Shown one piece after another: positions 9,541 through 19,322 of a DNA stretch of 64,000 nt (positions are counted from its first letter, which is position 1; the number at the start of each line of letters is the position of its first letter). The notes under the pieces were generated by a model, which saw nothing but the letters and a program-made list of their open reading frames with translations, searched no databases and was not told the origin of the DNA. The position numbers and the translations under genes were made by a program. Source of the stretch: Roseiarcus sp963751165 (GTDB lineage Bacteria; Pseudomonadota; Alphaproteobacteria; Rhizobiales; Beijerinckiaceae); contig CAVVTP010000028.1 of NCBI GenBank assembly GCA_963751165.1, forward strand, positions 145,996 through 209,995, given 5' to 3'.

Positions 9541-9674
9541 CGCTTCTCTCGAGCTTCACAGCGCTTGGCGGGCGTAGATCTGCTGTTCTCCTGCCGCTCC
9601 TTCTCGAACTCTTCGATCTTTCTGAGCGCGGCCGAATTCCCTGCGAACAGGGAAAAACGCGGGAGGAAAAAGCA

Positions 9675-10721
9675 ATGATGACGCTGCGCCAGATCGAGGT
9701 CGTCCGCGCCGTCATGGTGACCGGCACCATCAAGGGCGCGGCAAAGCTTCTCGGGGTGTCCGCGCCTGGCGTAAGCCGATTGGTCAAGCACACCGAAGGC
9801 CTGTTGCGCATCCGGTTCTTCAATCGCCAAAACGGTCGTTATTTTCCAACACCCGAGGCGCGGACGGTCTTTGAGCAAATCGACAGCGTCTATCAGAAAG
9901 TCGACGACCTCGGGTTTGTTCTCTCCACTTTAGGGCGGGGCGGCTTGTCCGAGCTTTGCGTCGGGTCGGTGCCGAGCATTTCCTACGCGATGATGCCACG
10001 GGCAATCGCGAAGGTCCGACAAAGGTACCCGGACCTGCGCATGAGTATCGACGTTCTGAAGATCGAGGAGGCGATCAACTATCTTCTCCTCGGCAAGGGG
10101 GAGTGCGTGGCGATGAGCTACAAGCTCGATCATCCCGGGCTCGATTTTGAGCCGCTGGCGACCGGTCAACTGTTTTGCATTGTTCCCGAAGCGCACCCCC
10201 TCGCTGGCCGCGAAAGCATCGGCGCCGCCGAGATCACGCGCTATCCGCTTATCGGGGTCGACCCGACCGATCCCTACGGTCGCGTCATTGCACAGGTCTT
10301 CGAGAGCCTCGGGCTCGCCTATAAAGTGCCGATAAAGGCGCGCTTCGGCTCAATGGTCTGCACGCTCGTCAAGGCCGGCCTGGGGATCGCGGTCATCGAC
10401 CGATTTACGCTCGCCTCCGACTGGGCGGCGGGCGTGAAACATCTCCGGATCGAGGAGCCGACGCCATTCGACACGTTTATTGCCTTCAAGCGCGGAGCGC
10501 CCCTCTCGCTTCACGCGGAATATTTCATCAAGGGCCTCCGCGCGGAAATGCAGGCGACCAAGCCGCCTCTGGTTCTGAATTTCGGGGCAAAAGCCACAAC
10601 AAAAATTAACTTGATGTTCGATTCAGCGCACATCTTGGTCATTGAGTTCTCTCTCCGCCAGGCGCAGATTTGGGCCGCTGGCTCAACGGAGGGCCGCGAA
10701 ACAGGGAGGCCAGGCCCATGA
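9675..10721 (+). CDS. LysR-family transcriptional regulator
   Basis: 348 residues with an N-terminal helix-turn-helix (GTIKGAAKLLGVSAPGVSRLVKH) and a full effector-binding domain. A GGGAGGA site lies before the ATG. It reads in the same direction as the hydroaromatic block that begins 100 bp after it, so it may control uptake and conversion of shikimate/quinate-type compounds. The last 50 residues are longer than usual and not conserved-looking; the true stop could be affected by a small indel. Confidence 0.83.
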   Translation: MMTLRQIEVVRAVMVTGTIKGAAKLLGVSAPGVSRLVKHTEGLLRIRFFNRQNGRYFPTPEARTVFEQIDSVYQKVDDLGFVLSTLGRGGLSELCVGSVPSISYAMMPRAIAKVRQRYPDLRMSIDVLKIEEAINYLLLGKGECVAMSYKLDHPGLDFEPLATGQLFCIVPEAHPLAGRESIGAAEITRYPLIGVDPTDPYGRVIAQVFESLGLAYKVPIKARFGSMVCTLVKAGLGIAVIDRFTLASDWAAGVKHLRIEEPTPFDTFIAFKRGAPLSLHAEYFIKGLRAEMQATKPPLVLNFGAKATTKINLMFDSAHILVIEFSLRQAQIWAAGSTEGRETGRPGP

Positions 10722-10824
10722 TGAGGGCCATTCTCCCGACTAATGATGGCTCTTGATCAAACGGCCGCTTACTGCCAGCATTTTGACGCTGTCCTATGTA
10801 AAAGAGGAAAGCAGGGAGAGTTTC

Positions 10825-12724
10825 ATGCTCAGATGGTCGATCGCATCTGTCTGCATGGGCGGCGCGCTCGAGGGCAAGCTCGCGGCGGCGGCGAAGGCGG
10901 GCTTCCGCGCGCTCGAACTATTCGAGAACGATCTGACCTTCTTCAACGGAAAGCCGAGGGACGTGCGGCGCATGGCCGCGGACCTCGGGATCGAAATCGT
11001 TGCGCTCCAGCCGTTGCGCGACTTCGAGGCGATGCCCGAGCCGATCCGGGGACGCAATTTCGAGCGGGCGGCGCGCAAGCTCGAACTCATGCACGAGCTC
11101 GGCGTCAGAACTCCTCTGCGTCTGCTCCAATGTCTCGCCGGAAGCGATCGACGATCCGGCGCGAGCCGCGGCCGACCTGGCGGAGCTCGCCGATCTCGCC
11201 CGCCGGAACGGCATGCGCATCGGCTACGAGGCGCTGAGCTGGGGCCGGTGCGTGAAAGACTGGACGGCCGCCTGGGAGATCGTGCGCGCTGCAGATCGCG
11301 ACAATCTCGGCATCGTGCTCGACAGCTTTCATGTCTGCGCACGCGGCAATCCGATCGAGCCGATCGCGGCTCTGCCGGCTGAGCGCATCGCGCTCGTCCA
11401 GGTGGCTGACGCGCCGGCGCTGGTCATGGATCCGCTGTCGCTGAGCCGGCATTACCGCTGCTATCCCGGCCAGGGCGACTATCCGGTCGTCGATTTCGTC
11501 GACGCGGCGACGCGCGCCGGCTACCGCGGGCCGCTGTCGCTCGAGATTTTCAACGATCAGTTCCGCGGCGCCTCGGCTGCGGCGATCGCCGTCGACGGCA
11601 TGCGCTCGCTCCGCGCCTGCGGCGAAGCGCTCGCCGCGAGGCGGGCGGAGCGCGGCGATGCGCCGCTCGCCGATTTGCCGCCCCTTCCGCCGCCCCCCGT
11701 CGTCGAACGCGCCGAGTTCATCGAATTCGCGGTCGGCGACGCCGAGGCGAAGGAGTTCGTCGCGCTGATCGAGGGCCTCGGCTTCCGGCTCGCCGGACGC
11801 CACCGCTCGAAGGACGTCCATCTCTTTGCCCAGGGCGGTATCGACCTCGTGGTCAACCGCGAGCGGGAGGGCTTCGCCCATTCGTTCTCGCTGCTGCACG
11901 GACCCTCGATCTGCGCATTGGCGCTCGCTGTCGATTCCGTCGACAAGGCGCTCCAGCGCGCCGCCGCCCTCGAATGCCAGAGCTATGCCGGCAAGATCGG
12001 ACCGGGCGAGGCGACGCTGCCCGCCGTCGCCGGGGTCGAGGGCAGCCTCATCTATTTCATCGGCGCCGAGGACCCGAAATGGCGCGACGACTTCGAGCCG
12101 ACGCCGGAGCAGGAGTCCTCGGGAACGCTGCGCAAGGTCGACCATCTCTCCAACGTCGTTCGCCACGGCGAATTCTTGAGCTGGTCGCTGTTCTATCGCA
12201 CGGTGCTGGGGCTCTCGCCGGCGCCTCAGGTCGAGATCGCCGATCCGCACGGCGCCTTCTTCAGCCGGTCGCTGCGCAGCGCCAACAACGAGCTGCGCAT
12301 CGCCCTCAATATCGGCGAGGGCGGGGCGACGGGCGTGTCGCGCTTTCTCGACGCCTTTGGCGGCGCCGGCTATCAGCAGATCGCGCTGTCGACCCACGAT
12401 ATTTTCGCCGCCGTCGAGGCGGCGAAGGGCAAGGGCGTCGCCTTCCTGCCGATCCCCGACAACTATTACGCAGACCTCGCGACCCGCTTCGACATCGCGC
12501 CCGACCTGCTGGCCCGTATGCGGGCGCTCGGCGTGCTCTACGACCGCGTCAAGGACGGCGAGTTCTTCCACATCTACACGCGAACGTTCCACGATCGCTT
12601 TTTCTTCGAGTTCGTCGAGCGACGCAATTACGATCTTTTCGGCGCGGCCAACACCCCGGTTCGGCTGGCTGCGCAGGCGAGCCTGGCGGACGCCGAGGAG
12701 CGAGCTGAGATCGAGTTCGAATGA
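10825..12724 (+). CDS. 3-dehydroshikimate dehydratase fused to HPPD-like domain (frameshifted)
   Basis: 632 residues after correction. Residues 1-280 are an AP-endonuclease/xylose-isomerase-like TIM barrel (SIASVCMGGALEGKLAAAAKAGF; IVLDSFHVCARG; LSLEIFNDQFRG), the QuiC/QsuB type of 3-dehydroshikimate dehydratase that makes protocatechuate. Residues 310-630 are a two-module 4-hydroxyphenylpyruvate-dioxygenase-like VOC region (KVDHLSNVV; GYQQIALSTHDI; FFEFVERR). The frame changes at 11109-11110, where one extra A interrupts GVRLLCVCSNVSPEAID. Start at ATG 10825 with GGGAGAG ahead of it. It is followed by the shikimate dehydrogenase homologue and a transporter. Confidence 0.85.
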
Positions 12725-12755
12725 CATGGGCATCCCGATGAGGAAGCTTTGAGGA

Positions 12756-13589
12756 ATGATTAACGGCGACACGCAGATCATCGCTCACGTCGGCTATCCG
12801 ACGACGACCTTCAAGTCGCCGATGATCTACAATCCCTGGTTCGAACGGCGCGGCGTCAACGCCGCCGTCATTCCGCTCGGCGTCAGGCGGGAGGACTTCG
12901 GCCGCGCCTTTCCCGAAATCTGCCGCTTTGCCAATTTCCATGGCGCTCTGATCACCATGCCTCACAAGGTTTCGGTCATCGCCCTCCTCGACGAGGTCTC
13001 GACGGCGGTGAAGGTCGCAGGCTCCTGCAACGCGGTGCGCCGCACGAACGACGGACGGCTGATCGGCGACATGTTCGACGGCGAGGGTTTTGTCCGCGGC
13101 CTCGCGCATAACGGCGGATCGCTCGCGGGCAAGAGGCTGCTCGTTGTCGGCTCCGGCGGGGTGGGATCGGCGATCGCCGCCTCGGGAGCGGCGGCGGGCG
13201 CGGCCGAGATCGCGCTCTACGACGTCGACCCGACGTCCATGGAGAGCCTCAGCGAGCGCCTCCGGCAGAACCATCCGCGCCTGAAGGTTGCAACGGGATC
13301 GAACGACCCGAGCGGGTTCGACGTCGTCGTCAACGCGACGCCGCTGGGCATGTATCCGGGCGATCCGATGCCCCTCGACGTGTCGCGCCTCATGCCGACG
13401 ACTTTTGTCGCCGAGGTGGTTATGAAGCACGAGACGACCGCCTTTCTCGGCGCGGCGCAGGCCCGCGGCTGCCGGACGCAGGTCGGCATCGACATGCTGT
13501 TCGAGCAGATTCCCGCCTATCTCGAATTCTTTGGCTTCCCGCCGGCGACGCCGGAGGAGCTGAGGGAGGTTGCACAGGTCGAATACTGA
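12756..13589 (+). CDS. Shikimate/quinate 5-dehydrogenase family protein
   Basis: 277 residues of the AroE family. The catalytic Lys is in ALITMPHKVS, the Asp in IGDMFDGEG, and the Rossmann loop reads VVGSGGVGSAIA. In this context it probably oxidises shikimate (or a relative) to 3-dehydroshikimate for the dehydratase just upstream, rather than serving aromatic amino-acid synthesis. The gene begins 32 bp after the dehydratase stop. Cofactor preference (NAD or NADP) cannot be read with confidence. Confidence 0.85.
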   Translation: MINGDTQIIAHVGYPTTTFKSPMIYNPWFERRGVNAAVIPLGVRREDFGRAFPEICRFANFHGALITMPHKVSVIALLDEVSTAVKVAGSCNAVRRTNDGRLIGDMFDGEGFVRGLAHNGGSLAGKRLLVVGSGGVGSAIAASGAAAGAAEIALYDVDPTSMESLSERLRQNHPRLKVATGSNDPSGFDVVVNATPLGMYPGDPMPLDVSRLMPTTFVAEVVMKHETTAFLGAAQARGCRTQVGIDMLFEQIPAYLEFFGFPPATPEELREVAQVEY

Positions 13590-13617
13590 AGATCGACAAT
13601 ATCAAGGGAGGAACGAA

Positions 13618-15009
13618 GTGAGCCAAGCGATGATTCATGAGCCGCCAGGGCGGCATCAATCAAGGATTGCAGCCGCCAGCGGATGGATCGGCTCGGCGCT
13701 CGAATATTACGACTTCTTCATCTACGCGACCGCGGCGTCGCTGGTTTTTCCGCAGATATTCTTCCCATCCAACAATCCGACCGTAGCCATCGTCGCGTCG
13801 CTCGCGACTTATGGCGTGGGTTATGTCGCAAGACCCATTGGCGCCTTCGTTCTCGGCCATTGGGGAGACACGCACGGCCGCAAGAACGTCATGCTCGTCT
13901 GCCTGTTCCTGATGGGCTTATCCACGATGGCGGTCGGAATTCTGCCGACCCATCAGCAGGTGGGGGTCTGGGCGCCGATCCTGCTCGTCACCCTGCGGCT
14001 CATTCAAGGATTTGCAGTCGCCGGCGAAATCTCCGGCGCGAGCTCGATGATTCTCGAGCACGCGTCCTTCGGCCGGCGCGGCTATTTCGCGAGCTTCACG
14101 CTGCAGGGCGTGCAGGCGGGGCAGATTCTGGCGGCGGCGGTCTACCTGCCCTTGAGCTATGCGCTGCCGAACGCCGCCTTCATGTCCTGGGGATGGCGCG
14201 TGCCGTTCCTGCTCAGCGTGGTCGTCCTCATCGCTGGCTACGTGATCCGGCGTGAGGTCGAGGAGACGCCCGCCTTCGCCGAGGAACGAGCCCATCGCGA
14301 TGTGCCGAAAACGCCAGTCATGGACGCGCTGACCAACCACTGGCCTGACATGCTGCGGGTCGTCTGCATGTCGCTGATGAACGTCATTCCGGTGGTCGCG
14401 ACCATTTTTGGCGCGGCCTACGCGGTGCAGCCTGGCTATGGCGTTGACATGAACAGAAGCGTCTATCTTTGGATCCCGGTCATCGGCAACATCGTCGCGG
14501 TGATCGTCATCCCGTTCGTCGGCGACCTCTCCGACAGGATCGGCCGCCGGCCGCCGATGATCGTCGGGTCGCTCGCGGCGGGCCTGCTGTCGTTCGCCTA
14601 TCTCTACGCCATCAGCATCAGGAACGTGCCGGTCGCATTCGTCATCTCGATCCTGATGTGGGGCATCGTCTATCAAGGCTACAATGCCGTGTTCCCGAGC
14701 TTCTATCCAGAACTGTTTCCGACCCGCGCTCGGGTCTCGGGAATGGCGATCGCCCAGAACATCGGCACGATGCTGACCGCGCTGCTGCCGGCGCTCTTTG
14801 CAACCGTCGCGCCTCCAGGCTCGACCCATGTTCCGATGACCATCGGCGCGCTCGCCTTCCTCGTCACGGTGATCTCGTCGGTCGCCGCCTGGAGCGCGCG
14901 GGAGACCTATCGCGTCCATCTCAACGATCTCGGCGAACCCGGCGCGTCCGCCGTCGAGAAGGCCGAGTACGACCGATTGCGTCAGCAAAGCGTTGCGTCC
15001 GCAGCATGA
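13618..15009 (+). CDS. MFS transporter, metabolite:H+ symporter (MHS) family
   Basis: 463 residues, twelve membrane segments, with MHS hallmarks GSALEYYDFFIY near the N-terminus and GHWGDTHGRKNVML in loop 2-3, then GFAVAGEISGASSM. Family members include the ShiA shikimate and KgtP 2-oxoglutarate carriers. Its place behind the dehydratase and dehydrogenase genes suggests uptake of shikimate or quinate. GTG at 13618 is chosen because AAGGGAGGAA sits five bases before it; the ATG at 13630 is the alternative. Confidence 0.87.
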   Translation: MSQAMIHEPPGRHQSRIAAASGWIGSALEYYDFFIYATAASLVFPQIFFPSNNPTVAIVASLATYGVGYVARPIGAFVLGHWGDTHGRKNVMLVCLFLMGLSTMAVGILPTHQQVGVWAPILLVTLRLIQGFAVAGEISGASSMILEHASFGRRGYFASFTLQGVQAGQILAAAVYLPLSYALPNAAFMSWGWRVPFLLSVVVLIAGYVIRREVEETPAFAEERAHRDVPKTPVMDALTNHWPDMLRVVCMSLMNVIPVVATIFGAAYAVQPGYGVDMNRSVYLWIPVIGNIVAVIVIPFVGDLSDRIGRRPPMIVGSLAAGLLSFAYLYAISIRNVPVAFVISILMWGIVYQGYNAVFPSFYPELFPTRARVSGMAIAQNIGTMLTALLPALFATVAPPGSTHVPMTIGALAFLVTVISSVAAWSARETYRVHLNDLGEPGASAVEKAEYDRLRQQSVASAA

Positions 15010-15091
15010 CAAAGTCTATGAATCCAACGCGCCCGGTCTGTCCGCGCCTCCAAGGCGCCGAAGGCTGGGGGCCGATGAGGAGACGAACCCA

Positions 15092-15776
15092 ATGACCGAG
15101 CTTGGCGTCGTCCGACGCAAGATTTCAGAGGGCCGACCGCGCCGCCGCCGACGCGCTCGCTTCGCTCGGCGTCGCGACCGTCCACGAGGCGATGGGCCGC
15201 GTCGGCCTCATGAACCCTTATATGCGGCCGATCTATCCCGGCGCGCAGGTTTCCGGCACGGCGGTGACCGTGCTCCTGCATCCGGGCGACAACTGGATGA
15301 TGCATGTCGCCGCCGAGCAGATCGAGCCCGGCGACGTCGTCGTCGCCGCCATCACCGCCGAATGCACGGACGGGTATTTCGGCGATCTGCTGGCGACCAG
15401 CTTCAAGGCGCGCGGCGCGCGGGCGCTCGTGATCGATGCGGGCGTGCGCGACGTGAGGACGCTGACCGAAATGGGCTTCCCGGTGTGGAGCAAATGCGTC
15501 AGCGCCAAGGGCACGGTCAAGGCGACGCTGGGTTCGGTCAACATTCCCGTCGTCTGCGCCGGCGCCCTCGTCAGTCCGGGCGACGCGATCGTCGCCGACG
15601 ACGACGGCGTGGTCGTGGTTCCGGCGGCGTGGGCGGCAAAGACCCTCGCCGCGGCGCAGGCGCGCGAAGCCAACGAGGGCGACAAGCGGGCGAAGCTCAG
15701 TTCGGGGGTGCTCGGCCTCGACATGTACAAGATGCGCGAGCCGCTCGAGAAGGCCGGCTTGAAATACATCGATTGA
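15092..15776 (+). CDS. ligK: 4-carboxy-4-hydroxy-2-oxoadipate aldolase (frameshifted near N-terminus)
   Basis: 227 residues after correction. The RraA-like class II pyruvate aldolase fold is clear: VATVHEAMGRVG, GDNWMMHVAAEQI, VIDAGVRDV and VADDDGVVVVP. The enzyme splits 4-carboxy-4-hydroxy-2-oxoadipate to pyruvate and oxaloacetate, the last step of protocatechuate 4,5-cleavage. The ATG at 15092 gives the family N-terminus MTELGVV, but the rest lies in the next frame; removing one G of the triplet at 15130-15132 joins them. A TTG at 15102 in the main frame could serve as start if the shift were real. Confidence 0.88.
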
Positions 15777-15786
15777 GGCTGATTCC

Positions 15787-16734
15787 ATGACCGCCGAGGG
15801 CAGGCCCGTCACCGGGCCGTTCGAAAAGACCAAGGGGTGGCTCGACTGGTTCGACGGCCCCAGCAAGCCGCGCTTCCGAGTTCCGCCGGGCAGCGTCGAC
15901 GCGCACTGCCACGTGTTCGGTCCCGGAGCCGAGTTCCCCTACGCGCCCGAGCGCAAATACACGCCCTGCGACGCGAGCAAGGCGGAACTCTTCGCGCTCC
16001 GCGATCACCTCGGGTTTTCGCGCAACGTCGTCGTGCAGGCGACCTGCCACGGCGCCGACAACCGGGCCATGGTCGACGCAGTCCTTGCGAGCGGCGGCAA
16101 GGCGCGCGGCGTCGCGACCGTCCGGCGGGACGTGAGCGAGGTCGAACTGGAGCGCCTCAACGACGCCGGCGTGCGAGGCGTGCGCTTCAATTTCGTCAAG
16201 CGCCTCGTCGACTTCACGCCGAAGGACGAGCTCATGGAGATCGCCGGGCGGATCGCCAAGCTCGGTTGGCATGTCGTGATCTATTTCGAGGCGGTCGACC
16301 TGCCGGAGCTTTGGGACTTCTTCACCGCCCTGCCGACAACGGTGGTCGTCGACCACATGGGGCGGCCGGACGTGACGAAGCCGATCGACGGACCAGAATT
16401 CTCGCTGTTCCTGAAGTTCATGCGCGAGCATGAGAATGTCTTGAGCAAGGTCAGCTGCCCCGAGCGGCTGTCGCATTCCGGGCCCCCAGCGCTGAATGGC
16501 GAGCAGAACGCCTATCGCGACGTCGTCCCGTTCGCGCGCCGCGTCGTGGAGGAATTTCCGGATCGCGTGCTTTGGGGAACGGACTGGCCGCACCCCAATC
16601 TCAAGGACCACATGCCCGACGACGGGCTCCTGGTCGATTTCATTCCGCATATCGCGGCGACGCCCGAGCTTCGACGAAAGCTCCTCGTCGACAATCCGAT
16701 GCGGCTCTATTGGCCCGAAGAGAGAGGAGTCTGA
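15787..16734 (+). CDS. ligI: 2-pyrone-4,6-dicarboxylate lactonase
   Basis: 315-residue amidohydrolase. DAHCHVFGP near residue 40, VVDHMGRPD and LWGTDWPHPN near the C-terminus are characteristic of LigI, which hydrolyses 2-pyrone-4,6-dicarboxylate to 4-oxalomesaconate. It lies 10 bp after ligK and 3 bp before ligA, clearly one operon. The ring-opened product would need isomerising by a LigU-type tautomerase before LigJ can act; no such gene was seen in the window. Confidence 0.94.
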   Translation: MTAEGRPVTGPFEKTKGWLDWFDGPSKPRFRVPPGSVDAHCHVFGPGAEFPYAPERKYTPCDASKAELFALRDHLGFSRNVVVQATCHGADNRAMVDAVLASGGKARGVATVRRDVSEVELERLNDAGVRGVRFNFVKRLVDFTPKDELMEIAGRIAKLGWHVVIYFEAVDLPELWDFFTALPTTVVVDHMGRPDVTKPIDGPEFSLFLKFMREHENVLSKVSCPERLSHSGPPALNGEQNAYRDVVPFARRVVEEFPDRVLWGTDWPHPNLKDHMPDDGLLVDFIPHIAATPELRRKLLVDNPMRLYWPEERGV

Positions 16735-16737
16735 ACG

Positions 16738-17151
16738 ATGGCTCTCGACAAGGAATTCAAGGAAATCCCCGGCACGATCGTCTTCGACGCCGAGCAATCG
16801 CGCAAAGGCTACTGGCTCAACCAGTTCTGCATGTCGCTGATGAAGGCGGAGAACCGTGCGAAGTTCAAGGCGAACGAGCGCGCCTATCTCGACGAATGGA
16901 AGATGACGGAGGAACAGAAGCAGGCGGTGCTCGACCGTGACCTCAACCGCATGATGGCGCTCGGCGGCAACATCTATTTCCTGTCGAAGATCGGCGCAAC
17001 CGACGGCAAGAGCTTCCAGCAGATGGCCGGCTCGATGACCGGAATGAGCGAGCAGGAATACCGCGACATGATGGTCAAGGGTGGCCGAAAGATCGACGGC
17101 AACCGCAAGATCGGCGAGGACGGCGACGCGCAGCGTTCGAGCAAAGACTGA
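16738..17151 (+). CDS. ligA: Protocatechuate 4,5-dioxygenase alpha subunit
   Basis: 137 residues very like Sphingobium LigA (PGTIVFDAEQSRKGYWLNQF, MSLMKAENRAKFK, GGNIYFLSKIGATDGKSF, AGSMTGMSEQEY). This is the canonical copy, encoded with its catalytic subunit, ligI, ligK and ligC. The small subunit packs over the LigB active site. It starts three bases after the ligI stop with a GAGAGGAG site inside the ligI end. Confidence 0.94.
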   Translation: MALDKEFKEIPGTIVFDAEQSRKGYWLNQFCMSLMKAENRAKFKANERAYLDEWKMTEEQKQAVLDRDLNRMMALGGNIYFLSKIGATDGKSFQQMAGSMTGMSEQEYRDMMVKGGRKIDGNRKIGEDGDAQRSSKD

Positions 17152-17190
17152 CAATCTCGCGACTTTTCACGGACGTTAAGGACAGGGACC

Positions 17191-18048
17191 ATGGCCCGCA
17201 TCACCGCCTCCCTCTATACCTCGCACATCCCCGCCGTCGGCGCGGCCTTCGACCTCGGTAAGACCCAAGAGGCCTACTGGAAGCCGGTCTTCGCCGGATA
17301 CGACTTCGACAAGGAATGGGTGAAGACGCACAAGCCCGACGTGATCTTCCTCGTCTACAACGACCACGCCACCGCCTTCAGCCTCCAGATGATCCCCACT
17401 TTCGCGATCATGACCGGTCCCGAATTCAACCCGGCCGACGAAGGCTACGGCGCCCGCCCGGTGCCGAAGGTCATCGGCCATCCGGAGCTTGCCTCGCACA
17501 TCGCCTCGGAAGTGATCCAGCAGGATTTCGACCTGACCATGGTCAACGAGATCGACGTCGACCACGGCCTCACCGTGCCGCTGAGCTGCGTTTTCGGCAA
17601 AGTCGACGCGTGGCCGTGCAAGATCATCCCCTTCGCCGTCAACGTCGTGCAGCACCCCGTGCCTTCCGGGGCGCGCTGCTTCGCCCTCGGCCAGGCGATC
17701 GGCAAAGCCATCAGGAGCTATCCGGAGGATCTCAACGTCCATATCTGGGGCACCGGCGGCATGAGCCATCAGCTGCAGGGGCCGCGCGCCGGTCTGATCA
17801 ATCGGGAGTGGGACAACATGTTCCTCGACCGTCTGATCGACGATCCCAAGGGCCTCGCGCAGATGCCGAACATCGAATACGTCCGCGAGGCGGGTTCGGA
17901 AGGCATCGAACTCGTGATGTGGCTGATTGCGCGCGGCGCGATGTCGGATGTCGCCGGCGGCCCGAAGCCGAAGGTGGCGCACCGGTTCTATCACGTGCCG
18001 GCGTCGAACACCGCGGTCGGCCATCTCATTTTGGAAAACGCGGCATAG
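17191..18048 (+). CDS. ligB: Protocatechuate 4,5-dioxygenase beta subunit
   Basis: 285 residues, closely matching the LigB catalytic subunit. Fe(II) ligands and active-site residues are present: His12 (YTSHIPAVG), the His of YNDHATAF, the catalytic His of GGMSHQLQG, and the Glu of GSEGIELVMW. It opens protocatechuate between C4 and C5 to 4-carboxy-2-hydroxymuconate semialdehyde, which LigC (next gene) oxidises. A repeat element fills most of the gap to ligC. Confidence 0.95.
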   Translation: MARITASLYTSHIPAVGAAFDLGKTQEAYWKPVFAGYDFDKEWVKTHKPDVIFLVYNDHATAFSLQMIPTFAIMTGPEFNPADEGYGARPVPKVIGHPELASHIASEVIQQDFDLTMVNEIDVDHGLTVPLSCVFGKVDAWPCKIIPFAVNVVQHPVPSGARCFALGQAIGKAIRSYPEDLNVHIWGTGGMSHQLQGPRAGLINREWDNMFLDRLIDDPKGLAQMPNIEYVREAGSEGIELVMWLIARGAMSDVAGGPKPKVAHRFYHVPASNTAVGHLILENAA

Positions 18049-18069
18049 GTCATGAGACATTGAGCCGGC

Positions 18070-18116
18070 CCTCGTCATTGCGGGGAGCGTAGCGACGAAG
18101 CAACCCAGTCCGGGTT
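18070..18116 (+). repeat. Short intergenic palindromic repeat (CGTCATTGCG type)
   Basis: The stretch beginning CTCGTCATTGCGGGGAGCG and ending in GACGAAGCAACCC is the familiar interspersed palindrome of Bradyrhizobium/Rhodopseudomonas relatives (TTGC and GCAA arms). It sits between ligB and ligC inside the operon. Identification is by memory of the element, not by a search. Confidence 0.7.
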
Positions 18117-18156
18117 CGCTTGAAATCATCATGTTATAGCGTTCAGGAGAGCTCCA

Positions 18157-19116
18157 ATGACCAACACGATCAAAGTAGCGCTGGCGGGCGCCGGCGCTTT
18201 CGGCCTGAAGCATCTCGACGGCATCAAGCTGATCGACGGCGTCGAGGTGATCTCGCTCGTCGGCCGGGAGCTCGACAAGACCCAGGAGGCGGCAAAGAAA
18301 TACGGTGTCGGCCATGCAACGACCGAACTCGCCGATGCTCTCAAGCAGCCGGGCCTCGACGCCGTCATCCTCGCGACACCGACCCAGATGCACGCCGCAC
18401 AGGCGATGCAGTGCCTGGAGGCCGGCAAGCACGTTCAGGTCGAGATCCCCCTCGCCGACAGCCTCAAGGACGCCGCGGCCGTCCTAACGATGCAGAAGCG
18501 GACTGGCCTCGTCGCCATGTGCGGCCACACGAGGCGCTTCAACCCGAGCCATCAGTTCGTCCACAAGCGCATCCTGGGCGGCGAGTTCCACATCCAACAA
18601 ATGGATGTACAGACCTATTTCTTCCGCCGCACCAACATGAATGCGCTCGGCCAGCCGCGCTCGTGGACCGACCACCTGCTCTGGCATCACGCCGCCCATA
18701 CGGTCGACCTCTTCGCCTACCAGTGCGGCTCGCCGATCGTGAAGGCGAACGCGGTCGAGGGGCCGATCCACCCGTCCCTTGGCATCGCGATGGACATGAG
18801 CATCCAGCTCAAGGCGGCTAACGGGGCGATCTGCACGCTGTCGCTGTCGTTCAACAACGACGGGCCGATCGGCACCTTCTTCCGCTACATCGGCGACACC
18901 GCGACCTACATCGCCCGATACGACGACCTTTTCACCGGCAAGGACGAAAAGATCGACGTGAGCAAGGTCGACGTCTCGATGAACGGCATCGAATTGCAGG
19001 ACCGCGAATTCTTCGCTGCCATCCGCGAGGGCCGCGAGCCGAACTCGAGCGTCGGGCAGGTCTTGCCCTGCTACCGGGTGCTGGACGGGCTGGAGCGGCA
19101 GCTTAAGCAGGGCTGA
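18157..19116 (+). CDS. ligC: 4-carboxy-2-hydroxymuconate-6-semialdehyde dehydrogenase
   Basis: 319-residue Gfo/Idh/MocA-fold dehydrogenase. The N-terminal nucleotide loop is ALAGAGAFGLKHLDGI; VEIPLADSL replaces the common EKP motif as in LigC, and WTDHLLWHHAAHTVDLF and MCGHTRRFNPSH follow LigC closely. It oxidises the hemiacetal form of the ring-cleavage product to 2-pyrone-4,6-dicarboxylate using NADP, which LigI then hydrolyses. It has its own AGGAGAG site and is the last gene of the lig block. Confidence 0.94.
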   Translation: MTNTIKVALAGAGAFGLKHLDGIKLIDGVEVISLVGRELDKTQEAAKKYGVGHATTELADALKQPGLDAVILATPTQMHAAQAMQCLEAGKHVQVEIPLADSLKDAAAVLTMQKRTGLVAMCGHTRRFNPSHQFVHKRILGGEFHIQQMDVQTYFFRRTNMNALGQPRSWTDHLLWHHAAHTVDLFAYQCGSPIVKANAVEGPIHPSLGIAMDMSIQLKAANGAICTLSLSFNNDGPIGTFFRYIGDTATYIARYDDLFTGKDEKIDVSKVDVSMNGIELQDREFFAAIREGREPNSSVGQVLPCYRVLDGLERQLKQG

Positions 19117-19322
19117 GCGCGCGCCTTTCTGTCATTGGCGGCCACCACCTCGAGCGTCAGCTTGCGTGAATCCGGGAGCCCCGGAGAAGTCCATGCGAAG
19201 TGAGGGCCAGGGGGCGGTTCGAGCCGCGCGTCTTCGGCGCCCATGACAAAATCTTCACCGCAGGGCTAAGATGAGCCCGGCGGAGCTGCGCGTTCTCTTT
19301 ATCGCGGCCGGAGGAAGCTTCC

